Source of the DNA: an uncultured Formosa sp.
Lineage (GTDB): Bacteria > Bacteroidota > Bacteroidia > Flavobacteriales > Flavobacteriaceae
DNA: 64,000 nucleotides
Direction: 5' to 3'
NCBI RefSeq assembly: GCF_947500765.1
Contig: NZ_CANMTH010000001.1
Span: 62,001-126,000 of the forward strand
The translations under genes and the position numbers were made by a program. The notes below the pieces were generated by a model. It saw only the letters and a list, made by a program, of their open reading frames with translations. It did not search any database and was not told the origin of the DNA. Shown piece by piece: positions 1-8,316 of this stretch (position 1 is the stretch's first letter; every line of letters starts with the position of its first letter).

Positions 1-409
1 AATCGTAATCCAATAACTGATCGTAAATTTTACCTAGACGATTATAAAGCCCAATCTTATTCTGAATGGCCTTTTTTGTTTTAGAATTTCCTAATAAAGT
101 AAGAGCATCTACTATAGAACTTTCACTCCCATAATAATCGCCCAAATAGTATTGAATTACAGATAATTTTTGCGTATAATAAACAGCATAAGATGTATCT
201 TTTTCTTTTATACTATTTGTTTTCATTTTATCGAAATACAAATAAGCCTTGGTTAAAGACGTGTCGTTACTAGGATTAGAAATTAAATTATTATAATACG
301 AAAGACTATCTATTTGTTTATTTTGAAAACCATAAATAGTTTGAAATGAGAATACAAATATTACGATGAAAACTCCTAGAAATAAGTTTCTGTTTTTAAA
401 AAAATTCAT
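1..409 (-). CDS. Exported TPR-like protein, N-terminal part (cut by window edge)
   Basis: This reading frame is not in the ORF track. It starts with ATG at 409 and stays open to base 1, giving about 136 residues. The N-terminus (MNFFKNRNLFLGVFIVIF...) is a signal peptide or membrane anchor. The rest is helical and Tyr/Leu/Ala-rich in the manner of tetratricopeptide repeats, for example YYLGDYYGSESSIVDALTLL. In Flavobacteriia such N-termini often belong to TPR-containing sensor kinases or LuxR-type regulators, but the C-terminal output domain lies outside the window, so this is inference. It is on the same strand as the polysaccharide genes, about 80 bp downstream of the last glycosyltransferase. 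Confidence 0.6.
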   Translation of the reverse strand, partial: MNFFKNRNLFLGVFIVIFVFSFQTIYGFQNKQIDSLSYYNNLISNPSNDTSLTKAYLYFDKMKTNSIKEKDTSYAVYYTQKLSVIQYYLGDYYGSESSIVDALTLLGNSKTKKAIQNKIGLYNRLGKIYDQLLDYD

Positions 410-489
410 ACTTTAAAAATATGAAGATATTTTGAGTTTATTAGAAAGAAAAGTGTAAGATGTTAAGCATGCAAAATTGAATATTGAAA

Positions 490-1614
490 CTATATTTTAC
501 GGGTTTTTATATAAATATTCTCTAAATTATTAATATTCTGATTTAAGTTGAAGTTTCCATGAAAGAGGGCCTTTGAGTTTTTAGAAAATTCATTGTACAA
601 CTCCTTGTCGTTCAATAGTCTTAAAACATACTCAGACATCTTATTAACATTCTCGTTGTCTACAAGAAATCCATTATAATTATGTTTTACTAGATCTCTA
701 TTACCATCTACATTTGTAGCGACAATAGGCTTAGCTAAAGCTAAACTTTCAATAACAGAATAAGGTAATCCCTCATACCTTGCTGTAGAAATATAAAATT
801 TTGAACTTTTAATTATGTTAAAAATATCTTCACGTTTTGTCCATTCTAAAAGTGTAATATTTGTTTCTAAATCTAACTCCTTTATTTTATTTACAACATC
901 TGACAAATTTGGAGAATGGTAACCGACTCCCATCAAAATTAAATGAATATCATTTTCTTGTTTTTTAACTTCAAATAAAACATCTAACATCAGTTCTATA
1001 TTTTTTTGAAAAGAAGGTCTTCCTACAGAACAAATATAGTTATCTGGCCAAGTTTTAGGTATACTTAAATTATTAAAACTTGTAATTGGTAATATTGAAT
1101 TATTAAAAAGATATACATTCTCCTTTTTATAACCTACATCAACAAGCCCTCTATCAATCTCTGAGTTTGATGTTGCCAATAATTTTGAATTAATATTTTT
1201 ATAGAATTTCTCTATAAACAAAAACAAGCTACGCTTAAAACCATAATCTACACTTAAATATGAATAAGCATGGGGTGTATGTAAAACATTTACTTTATAA
1301 AAAACACTTGCAGATCTAGCTATAATCCCCCCTTTAGCACTATGAGCATGCACAATATCTGGTCTTTCATTCTTAAATATTTTAACAACTTGAGAAATAG
1401 ATTTAAAATCTTTAATAAAATTAATTTCTCTATTAATTGGAAGTTGATAAACCTTAACAGGCTGGCCATCTGGACGAAAATAACCTTTAGAAGCATCTCC
1501 CCCCCCTTTAATTATAATATGTTCAAATTTATTGTGATCTATTGTTGCCAATAGTAATCTTAAATAAACATCAACACCACCTACTGCATGTAAAACATGA
1601 ATAACTTTTATCAT
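490..1614 (-). CDS. Glycosyltransferase family 4 (GT-B fold)
   Basis: This 374-residue protein probably transfers a nucleotide-sugar residue to the lipid-linked polysaccharide repeat on the cytoplasmic face. The N-terminal Rossmann half starts with KVIHVLHAVGGVDVYLRLLL and carries the DIVHAHSAKGGIIAR segment typical of GT4. The C-terminal half has CSVGRPSFQKNIELML, the E-x7-E-like segment ARYEGLPYSVIESLALAKPIV and ATNVDGNRDLV, which bind the nucleotide sugar. The ATG start overlaps the stop of the upstream Wzy-like gene by 4 bases, so translation is probably coupled. It is the last gene of the low-GC glycan block. Donor and acceptor sugars cannot be read from the sequence. Confidence 0.88.
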   Translation of the reverse strand: MIKVIHVLHAVGGVDVYLRLLLATIDHNKFEHIIIKGGGDASKGYFRPDGQPVKVYQLPINREINFIKDFKSISQVVKIFKNERPDIVHAHSAKGGIIARSASVFYKVNVLHTPHAYSYLSVDYGFKRSLFLFIEKFYKNINSKLLATSNSEIDRGLVDVGYKKENVYLFNNSILPITSFNNLSIPKTWPDNYICSVGRPSFQKNIELMLDVLFEVKKQENDIHLILMGVGYHSPNLSDVVNKIKELDLETNITLLEWTKREDIFNIIKSSKFYISTARYEGLPYSVIESLALAKPIVATNVDGNRDLVKHNYNGFLVDNENVNKMSEYVLRLLNDKELYNEFSKNSKALFHGNFNLNQNINNLENIYIKTRKI

Positions 1615-2834
1615 ATTTTTTTAAATTCTAATTTAACATTTCTATTTTTTAGTAAAGAGATCCAAACAAGTGAAAACAAATAACATCCTATCTGTCTATG
1701 AAAGATATTTTCTATCAATAAAATTAACATTACACTCCCTAAAAGCGACAATGTATAAAAACTAATTCTAGAAATCGTTAACATTAAATATAAGATTAGA
1801 AGAAACAAAACAATCCCAATCCACCCAGAGCTTAATAGAAAATCTATATACTGATTATGGGAATTAAAACTACGCTTTACATACCAATTTCTTTTTTTAT
1901 TTACATCGATATTACTATTGTAACAATTTACAAGTTGACTTTTAACATCATAAAATCCATTCCCTAAAAAAGGGTTAAAATTATTCTTGAATATTCCATA
2001 AGCACAACTCCAAATTAAAACCCTTGGTTCTTGTTGTGACACCTTCTCATAATAACTAATATGATACTTATTATCTGAATGAAAAAATCGATTTGTTAAG
2101 TTCTTATTTAACATAAAAAATATTCCAATGAACATTATAAATGAAATTATACTCCAAAATTTTATTTTTACACTTTCTAAACTTAAAAAAAAGAGAATCA
2201 GGATGTAAACAATACAAACAATTGCAATTCTAGCCGCAATAATAAAACAAAATGAAAGCAATAAACTTATTAAAACTAAACATAAAACCTTAACCTTAAT
2301 TTCCTTATTATTCTTGAATAACTCTAATAAAAACACCAGACTAATAGCGACACAAAACCCTATGTATATGCGTTCGGATACTAAAATCTGATTAATAAAA
2401 TCTCCTGAAGTAAAATTAAAGTTATTTTCTGAAAACCAATATTTTAACACACCTATAAAAGAGATTAAAACAGATAAAACAGTACCTCCTATAAACCAAA
2501 GTTTACATTTATTAAAATTAGAAACATTAATTCCTAAGAGTACAATTATAACTGGTAGCAATAATTTTTTTAAAATAAAAAAATCTTCAGAAACTCTATT
2601 TTCAAATACAGCAATAAGATATATATATAAAACGAACCCTAACCAAACTATATAACTTTTATTTTTAAATAAAGACTTAAATTGATTCTTTTTAAATACT
2701 ACCAAATAGATAGCCAATAATACTCCTATTAAAATATTTGGAACAGCACTTACATATTCTTCAAAAGGCACAACTAGCCAAAAAATTAAGAATAAATATT
2801 CGTAAAAAATCTCAAGGTATTTTTTGTAATTCAT
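1611..2834 (-). CDS. O-antigen polymerase/ligase-like membrane protein (Wzy/WaaL type)
   Basis: A 407-residue polytopic membrane protein with roughly ten to eleven hydrophobic segments. A large hydrophilic loop near residues 245-330 contains EPRVLIWSCAYGIFKNN followed by PFLGNGFYD, the R-x-x-x-W...G-x-G pattern of the O-antigen ligase (Wzy_C) superfamily. Such proteins polymerise repeat units or ligate the finished glycan on the periplasmic face. A second member lies at 3606-5021, so one may polymerise and the other ligate; the sequence does not say which. It overlaps the downstream GT4 gene by 4 bases and follows a GT2 gene by 14 bases. Confidence 0.8.
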   Translation of the reverse strand: MNYKKYLEIFYEYLFLIFWLVVPFEEYVSAVPNILIGVLLAIYLVVFKKNQFKSLFKNKSYIVWLGFVLYIYLIAVFENRVSEDFFILKKLLLPVIIVLLGINVSNFNKCKLWFIGGTVLSVLISFIGVLKYWFSENNFNFTSGDFINQILVSERIYIGFCVAISLVFLLELFKNNKEIKVKVLCLVLISLLLSFCFIIAARIAIVCIVYILILFFLSLESVKIKFWSIISFIMFIGIFFMLNKNLTNRFFHSDNKYHISYYEKVSQQEPRVLIWSCAYGIFKNNFNPFLGNGFYDVKSQLVNCYNSNIDVNKKRNWYVKRSFNSHNQYIDFLLSSGWIGIVLFLLILYLMLTISRISFYTLSLLGSVMLILLIENIFHRQIGCYLFSLVWISLLKNRNVKLEFKKI

Positions 2835-2848
2835 CAGTTAGATTCTCT

Positions 2849-3652
2849 TTACTTTTTAAAGATCAATTTTAATTTTGTTGTGGCTTCTCTTGACATAAAA
2901 AATAAAATAGTATTTCTAATTAAACCATATATAGGATAAAATCCAAAATGAAAATTTTCTAATATAATTTTTATTCTATGCTTAACTTGCAACTGTCTCC
3001 TTTTTGATGAAATAGAATTTGATGATATTTCATAATACAATAAAGGTTCTGGTAAATTAGCTACTTGAAACTTTCTCATTATCCTAAAAAAAAGGGCATA
3101 ATCTTGAGCCGCTCTGGTATATTTTTCATCATACATTTCAACACTCTTAAAAACTTTAGTTCTAATAACAACTGTAGGGTGAACGAACATATTATTTAAA
3201 TACATTTTCTTTTTTATTTCTTCATGTTTAAGAGGATGGTTTAACATAAATAATTCGTTACCTACTTCATCTACAACAACTGCACAAGTTCCTAACAATT
3301 TTATTTTATCATTGTTATCAAGGAAATCTAATTGTTTCGAAAATTTATTTTTAAAACAACGATCTCCACAATCCAGACGTCCGATGAATTCATATTTATT
3401 CGTTTGAGCAAAAAAAATGCCTTTATTTAAAGCGCTGCTCAACCCTTTATTTTCTTCTAAATATTTAAAATAAATCTCACCATTTTTATAAGCTTTTTTT
3501 AACTCTACTTCATTTGGTTTTCTACTACTACCATCATCTATAATTAATACATCTACTTGTATTATATCATCTATAGATCGAATAGATGTTTCTAAACATT
3601 CAGGATTATTGTAATGGGGTATTAAAACTATTATTCTCTTTTCGTTTATCAC
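2849..3652 (-). CDS. Glycosyltransferase family 2 (GT-A fold)
   Basis: A 267-residue GT2 enzyme. IIVLIPHYNNPECLETSIRS opens the GT-A fold, DVLIIDDGSS is the nucleotide-binding strand, and FIGRLDCGDR holds the position of the metal-binding DxD as DCGD. VHPTVVIRTKVF and RAAQDYALFFRI match the acceptor-side region. The start is GTG at 3652; the first beta strand begins within eight residues, so a later start would destroy the fold. The gene therefore overlaps the 3' end of the upstream Wzy-like gene by 47 bases, an unusually long overlap that suggests coupled translation. It probably extends the repeat unit made by this locus. Confidence 0.87.
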   Translation of the reverse strand: MINEKRIIVLIPHYNNPECLETSIRSIDDIIQVDVLIIDDGSSRKPNEVELKKAYKNGEIYFKYLEENKGLSSALNKGIFFAQTNKYEFIGRLDCGDRCFKNKFSKQLDFLDNNDKIKLLGTCAVVVDEVGNELFMLNHPLKHEEIKKKMYLNNMFVHPTVVIRTKVFKSVEMYDEKYTRAAQDYALFFRIMRKFQVANLPEPLLYYEISSNSISSKRRQLQVKHRIKIILENFHFGFYPIYGLIRNTILFFMSREATTKLKLIFKK

Positions 3653-5021
3653 GAGTTCCTTGTCTTTGTATTAAAATTATTAGCGTTAAACATAACCAAA
3701 AAAAGTAAATTCTAAATGTGTCCATTTTTAACCAATTAAAAATAAATCCAACCATAGAAATTGTAATCATTAAAGGAATTACAGACTGTAAACCTTGTCT
3801 TTTAAAAGTCTTTTTATAGCACCATGAAAATATTATTACTATTAAGAACATAAAAAGAATAAAACCAATTACACCTGTCTCTGCCAATAGTCGCAAATAC
3901 AAATTAAACCCCGGAGGGAAACTTTTATGTTTGTCATTTAAATACTTTAACCTAAATTCCCAATTTCCTTTAACAGCCCATTCCGGATACAATTTACTAG
4001 ATTCGAAAGCTTGTAACCCATAACCTGTGCCTTTTAATGGATTATTTAAAAACACCTCAAACATAGCTGTCTGTATACCAAATCTAGTTTTATTAGACAT
4101 AGCATGTACATCATCACTAGTCTTAAAAGACATCACTTTTGACGATACGTATCCAATAATAGGCTTTGAGTAAAAAAGCATCATTAAAGTACCTAAAACC
4201 AAACTAATAAGAAATATATTGATAAAAAGTTTTTTAAACTTTTTATCCTTCATTAAATACATTCCTAAAATTAAAACTTGTATAACAATAACAAAAATAC
4301 CTGCACGAGAACCGCTTAAAAAAGATAAAATAATGGTTAAAAACATTGGAATAAATCTCTTAATACCTTTTTCTGTCAGTACATAACTAAACATCCAACC
4401 TGCTATACTAATTAAATATGTAGCCAAAGCAGGAGACTCAAAAGAAACAGACGACATTCTATTGGTTGTCCAGTCTATATGGGCTTTAGTAAAAGGAAAA
4501 TAATTAAATAAATTAAGAATTGGCATTAATTCCATCCTTTTCCCCTTAACAATTAAAAACTCTACAACCCCATATAGAGCAACGATAATTAAGGAATATA
4601 ATATAACTTTTCTTAGAGTATAAAAAATTTCATCTACTTCATAATGCCTAAAGACGTTATAAAAAACATAAATCAAAAAAACAGAAGATAAAAGAAATGA
4701 GGTAATTTGTCTTATGAATCGATTAAGACCTGAAGTATGCTTAAAATAATAATGAGACATATCGTAAACATTTAATATCCCACTAATAAAAAAATAAAAC
4801 ACGATTAAAAGCACTATTTTAAATAAAGTACTATAAAATGGAAATTCAATTTTTTTAGTAAAAAAAATAAACACACCTGATAGAAAAAAAAAGAAAAAGC
4901 AAGAATCTCTATTAAATTCCCCCAAAACTTTAAAACCATTAAAAGAATTAAAAGGCATAAAAAAAACGCCTAATAATAGTAATGTATATGGTAATGATTT
5001 TCGAATGAATATAGTTTTCAT
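3606..5021 (-). CDS. O-antigen ligase/polymerase family membrane protein
   Basis: A 471-residue polytopic protein with about eleven predicted membrane segments, longer than the second Wzy-like protein of the locus. The Wzy_C region includes FLSGSRAGIFVIVIQVLI, typical of this family (SGSRAG), and a periplasmic loop with NKTRFGIQTAMFEVFLNNPL then KGTGYG. The loop residues Arg and the GxG turn are those usually conserved in O-antigen ligases and polymerases. It precedes the GT2 gene with a 47-base overlap and follows the sulfotransferase gene by 6 bases. By family it acts in the inner membrane on undecaprenyl-linked glycan. Assigning it as polymerase or ligase needs experiment. Confidence 0.82.
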   Translation of the reverse strand: MKTIFIRKSLPYTLLLLGVFFMPFNSFNGFKVLGEFNRDSCFFFFFLSGVFIFFTKKIEFPFYSTLFKIVLLIVFYFFISGILNVYDMSHYYFKHTSGLNRFIRQITSFLLSSVFLIYVFYNVFRHYEVDEIFYTLRKVILYSLIIVALYGVVEFLIVKGKRMELMPILNLFNYFPFTKAHIDWTTNRMSSVSFESPALATYLISIAGWMFSYVLTEKGIKRFIPMFLTIILSFLSGSRAGIFVIVIQVLILGMYLMKDKKFKKLFINIFLISLVLGTLMMLFYSKPIIGYVSSKVMSFKTSDDVHAMSNKTRFGIQTAMFEVFLNNPLKGTGYGLQAFESSKLYPEWAVKGNWEFRLKYLNDKHKSFPPGFNLYLRLLAETGVIGFILFMFLIVIIFSWCYKKTFKRQGLQSVIPLMITISMVGFIFNWLKMDTFRIYFFWLCLTLIILIQRQGTRDKRKENNSFNTPLQ

Positions 5022-5027
5022 TAAACC

Positions 5028-5948
5028 TTAGTTTTTTTGATAAAATTTCTTGTTCCATCCAGAAACATCTACTCCTATTTTTTTTATGTTTGAAACGTCC
5101 TCAGATAATTCTTTTACTAAAAAATCTTCTGCTTTCTCATCAATTAACGGAGTTGGTTTTCTATAATTATTTACAACTTTGTTTTTTATGTTTTTTACTT
5201 CAACTGGAATAGGAAACCTTTTCTTTATAAAACTTTTTAATTTACTCTGCTTAAAAAATGTTCGAGTAATAAAATTATCTTCAAAAACACCACCTTCATT
5301 ATATCGCTCACTCAAATTAGTAGGCGTATAGTCTGCATTAACATTTAAAAAAGTAAAAATACTTTTAATTGTTTCATTTGGTTTTGAGTTTAATTCTTCC
5401 TGTGTTATAATTAATACATCACTAAAAACTTCCTGAGCCTTTTGCACCTTTTCTGTATATGTAGAATTAAAACGATAATACCAAAAGTCTGAAAATTTCT
5501 TCTTCTTCCTATTTTCTTCCTCTAAAAGGGCCTCATAAAAGCCTAAAGTTTCTCTTCCTTCTCTAACAAGGTGTAAATAGTTTGAATAAGCCCGTTTAAC
5601 AGGGTCTCTTAACAAGATAATCACCTTAGGATCGAACAACCTATCTTTTATCTCTTTAAACTTCTCAGGATAGTTAATATAAGATGGAGAAGCATCTCCA
5701 ATAGCCAACTCGTCTCCTACGTTTTTAAAAGATTTTTCGTAATCTTCAAATAATTTAATCTGACTTATTTTAGTTGCTTTATCTCCTGGCCCTTGATTAA
5801 GTTTTGAAAGAATACTATTGGTAAAAAAATGTAATTCTTTTTGTTTAGGCATAAATATTTCAGGATGATTCTCTAAATAATAATGCAAAGCAGAAGATCC
5901 ACATTTTGGGAATCCTGAAATTATAAAATTAGGAAGTTTAGATTTCAT
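5028..5948 (-). CDS. PAPS-dependent sulfotransferase
   Basis: A 306-residue cytosolic sulfotransferase of the Sulfotransfer_1/heparan-sulfate type. Residues 9-22 carry the 5'-phosphosulfate-binding loop (FIISGFPKCGSSALH) and the segment VIILLRDPVKRAYSNYLH is the 3'-phosphate-binding motif with the conserved Arg and Ser. The protein would move sulfate from PAPS onto a sugar hydroxyl of the glycan made by the neighbouring transferases. This fits the cysN, cysD, cysC and cysQ genes 3-6 kb upstream, which make PAPS and remove PAP. A perfect 22-bp palindrome sits just upstream of its ATG. The exact acceptor is unknown. Confidence 0.87.
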   Translation of the reverse strand: MKSKLPNFIISGFPKCGSSALHYYLENHPEIFMPKQKELHFFTNSILSKLNQGPGDKATKISQIKLFEDYEKSFKNVGDELAIGDASPSYINYPEKFKEIKDRLFDPKVIILLRDPVKRAYSNYLHLVREGRETLGFYEALLEEENRKKKKFSDFWYYRFNSTYTEKVQKAQEVFSDVLIITQEELNSKPNETIKSIFTFLNVNADYTPTNLSERYNEGGVFEDNFITRTFFKQSKLKSFIKKRFPIPVEVKNIKNKVVNNYRKPTPLIDEKAEDFLVKELSEDVSNIKKIGVDVSGWNKKFYQKN

Positions 5949-5975
5949 ATAATTAATCTGAATTTCTGTATCAAC

Positions 5976-5997
5976 TAATAACGTTTAAACGTTATTA
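5976..5997. promoter_or_regulatory. Perfect 22-bp palindrome upstream of the sulfotransferase gene
   Basis: The palindrome is centred on AACGTTTAAACGTT in the 56-base gap between the GT2 and sulfotransferase genes. It has no loop, and no T-run follows in the direction of transcription, so it looks more like a protein-binding site or a weak RNA hairpin than a standard terminator. The role is inferred only. Confidence 0.4.
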
Positions 5998-6004
5998 AAA
6001 ACAA

Positions 6005-6934
6005 TTATTTATTTTTAATAATAAAAAAAGGAGTTAAAATGAGTAAATAAAAAAAGTACTCGTTTTTAAACAAATATTTTAGATTCCTGCTAGAAAAATT
6101 CTCCTTCCTTAATAGGGACAAGTAAACCCATCTCCCATTAAAGTATAAGGCTTTAATTTTCCAAATAAATTTCTTTTTCCAGGGAATTTTATCTTTTAAA
6201 TAATCATCTATAGATGATATCCATTTTAAATTATCTAAACGCTTATTAAAATTTAGTGTAAGACTCTCATTGTATTCTGCTTCACACCATTGTCCCACAA
6301 TATCTTTTGAGACCATTACATTTGAATGAATAGCCAGTTTTAATAAAGATTCTGAATCTGAAGAAATTACATCCAACGAGTAAAAATTATGTTTAAGCGC
6401 TTCTGATCTTTTATAAATAGAAGTAAGATGAGAAAATTTATATTTAGTGAATAATCCATAAATAAAATCTTCTCCTTTTATCAATTTATTTTTATCATTT
6501 ATTCTATGCAAAATATTCTTTACTTTATTATTCTTCTTAACACTTTTACAAGCAATATATATAAAAGGGCGATCAGAACTAATAACCCCTAGTATTCTAT
6601 TTATTCCACTACTTATAAAAGATTTATCTATCAATAAATCATCACCATCTAAATTTAAAACATACTCTCCTTTTGCTCTATTATATAAAGTAGTGTGATA
6701 ATTCTTAACTCTACCTAAATTTGTTTTATTTCTAAAATATTTGATTTTACGATTTACTTTCAAATATTTTTCACAGATCTCTTCGGTATTATCCGGAGAA
6801 CAGTCATCGGAAATAATAATTTCTAAATTAGCGTAGTCCTGAATCAAAGCACTTTCTATTGTTTTTCCAATATAATTTGCTTGGTTATAGGTAGGAATCA
6901 TTATACTAACAAGTGGTAATTTTATACTATCCAA
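6005..6934 (-). CDS. Glycosyltransferase family 2 (GT-A fold)
   Basis: A 309-residue GT2 enzyme. LVSIMIPTYNQANYIGKTIE and NLEIIISDDCSPDNTEE form the nucleotide-binding half, and EYVLNLDGDDLL carries the metal-binding DGD. TSIYKRSEAL and the later helical part belong to the acceptor side. The C-terminus ends in a hydrophobic stretch (YFFYLLILTPFFIIKNK) that may anchor it to the membrane. The start codon appears to be TTG at 6934: the next Met is inside the first beta strand and an in-frame stop lies just upstream. It overlaps the wzx-like gene by 13 bases. Donor and acceptor are unknown. Confidence 0.83.
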   Translation of the reverse strand: MDSIKLPLVSIMIPTYNQANYIGKTIESALIQDYANLEIIISDDCSPDNTEEICEKYLKVNRKIKYFRNKTNLGRVKNYHTTLYNRAKGEYVLNLDGDDLLIDKSFISSGINRILGVISSDRPFIYIACKSVKKNNKVKNILHRINDKNKLIKGEDFIYGLFTKYKFSHLTSIYKRSEALKHNFYSLDVISSDSESLLKLAIHSNVMVSKDIVGQWCEAEYNESLTLNFNKRLDNLKWISSIDDYLKDKIPWKKKFIWKIKALYFNGRWVYLSLLRKENFSSRNLKYLFKNEYFFYLLILTPFFIIKNK

Positions 6935-8169
6935 TGAAATAATTTTTTAGTTTTTATTATATATATTTTATGAAATAATTCAAATAATTGAGCCAAAGCA
7001 ATTCCCCATGAGATAGTATATAAATCTAATATTTCAAACCTCCAGCAAAAGAATGTAATAATCAAATAAAATAGAGTTGAATAAAGCAAATTTAGAGTAA
7101 ACTCTTTATTTAGCCCGTTTGTAATTAACACACAAGATCCTATTAATGATGCTAGTGGTCTTAATACCATTATACCTAATATGGGTATTAAAGAACTTGC
7201 AGATAACATGGCTTCTCCTCCTAATAACGTAACAATAAAGTCTCGAAAAATAACTAAGATTAAATAACAAAAAATCAAACTAAAAAATTCAAATAATAAT
7301 ATTTTTTTAAACCATCTATTATCTTTTTTTGTTGCTACTACAGGAAAAACGACATTAGTAACATTATTAAATACGCTAACAACAACTTTAACAACTTTAA
7401 ATGCTAAATCGTAATAAGCTAAAGCTTGGTTCCCTAATAAAGCACCAACTAAAAAAGCAGGTGTATTATCTTTTATATTGGAAACGCGTGATATAAAAAT
7501 CAGATAAGAATCTTTTATATGATATTTTAAAACACTAATACTGCATATTTTAAACTTAACTTCATGAAGTTTAAAAACCACAAACAAAGAAACTAATCCG
7601 GCTATAACCCCACCTACTCCATTAAATAATGGCACTAAAATATAATCAGATTTTTTGACGACTAAGAAGAAGATTAATACTAAGCTAATTAATTTACTAA
7701 TTAATGAAAACAGTGTAATATATTTCATTTTTTCAATGCCTTGAAAATACCAAACAGGAAATACAAATTCATAAAAACACAACCACATTGTAAGCACAAA
7801 TAATATCTTATTATTTCCTACTTGAGGTATCAAAAAAAACAGAAGAATTAAAATGAAAAATGAAAAGACAAATAATAAAAACTTAATTATAAAAGTAGCA
7901 CTAACTATTTCACTTAATTTTTCAGGAGAATCTCTATTAATACTCACCTCCTTAGTCGCAGTAACATTAAACCCAAAGGAAACAAAAATAACCAAATAAG
8001 CAATTGTTGTTTGGGCAAACACCGTTAACCCATAATTTTCTGCTTCCAATACTCTAATAAGATATGGATATATTATTAACGGAGAAAGTACATTAAATAA
8101 ATTCAATGCGGTTAAGTAAGAAAAATTTTCTAAAATTTTATTGTTTTTTTTTTTCAAATAACTTGTCAC
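6922..8169 (-). CDS. Wzx-type polysaccharide flippase (MOP superfamily)
   Basis: A 415-residue inner-membrane protein with about twelve hydrophobic helices. The N-terminal segment LNVLSPLIIYPYLIRVLEAENYGLTVFAQT strongly resembles Wzx/RfbX flippases, and VWYFQGIEKMKYIT is the usual family motif near residue 130. It would flip undecaprenyl-diphosphate-linked repeat units to the periplasm for the Wzy-like protein. The start is GTG at 8169; no ATG occurs early in the frame. It is the first gene of the low-GC glycan block, downstream of the terminator that follows cysN, so it should have its own promoter in 8170-8242. No clean TAnnTTTG box was seen there. Confidence 0.88.
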   Translation of the reverse strand: MTSYLKKKNNKILENFSYLTALNLFNVLSPLIIYPYLIRVLEAENYGLTVFAQTTIAYLVIFVSFGFNVTATKEVSINRDSPEKLSEIVSATFIIKFLLFVFSFFILILLFFLIPQVGNNKILFVLTMWLCFYEFVFPVWYFQGIEKMKYITLFSLISKLISLVLIFFLVVKKSDYILVPLFNGVGGVIAGLVSLFVVFKLHEVKFKICSISVLKYHIKDSYLIFISRVSNIKDNTPAFLVGALLGNQALAYYDLAFKVVKVVVSVFNNVTNVVFPVVATKKDNRWFKKILLFEFFSLIFCYLILVIFRDFIVTLLGGEAMLSASSLIPILGIMVLRPLASLIGSCVLITNGLNKEFTLNLLYSTLFYLIITFFCWRFEILDLYTISWGIALAQLFELFHKIYIIKTKKLFHWIV

Positions 8170-8242
8170 TTATATTATTTTTAATTCTATCTAAAAAAAC
8201 TCTATAATCTATAGAATAACTTTTTATAATAGATTTTATTAT

Positions 8243-8283
8243 AAAAAAAACTAAGGATAAGCAAAAATAGCATATCCTTAGTT
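8243..8283 (-). terminator. Rho-independent terminator of the rhamnose/PAPS unit
   Basis: An 11-bp perfect stem (AACTAAGGATA with TATCCTTAGTT), a 13-base loop and an eight-base T-run on the minus strand lie about 35 bases after the cysN stop. It separates the cys genes from the wzx/glycosyltransferase block. Confidence 0.88.
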
Positions 8284-8316
8284 AAATTTCCGTAATGGAA
8301 CTAATATTTATTATTT

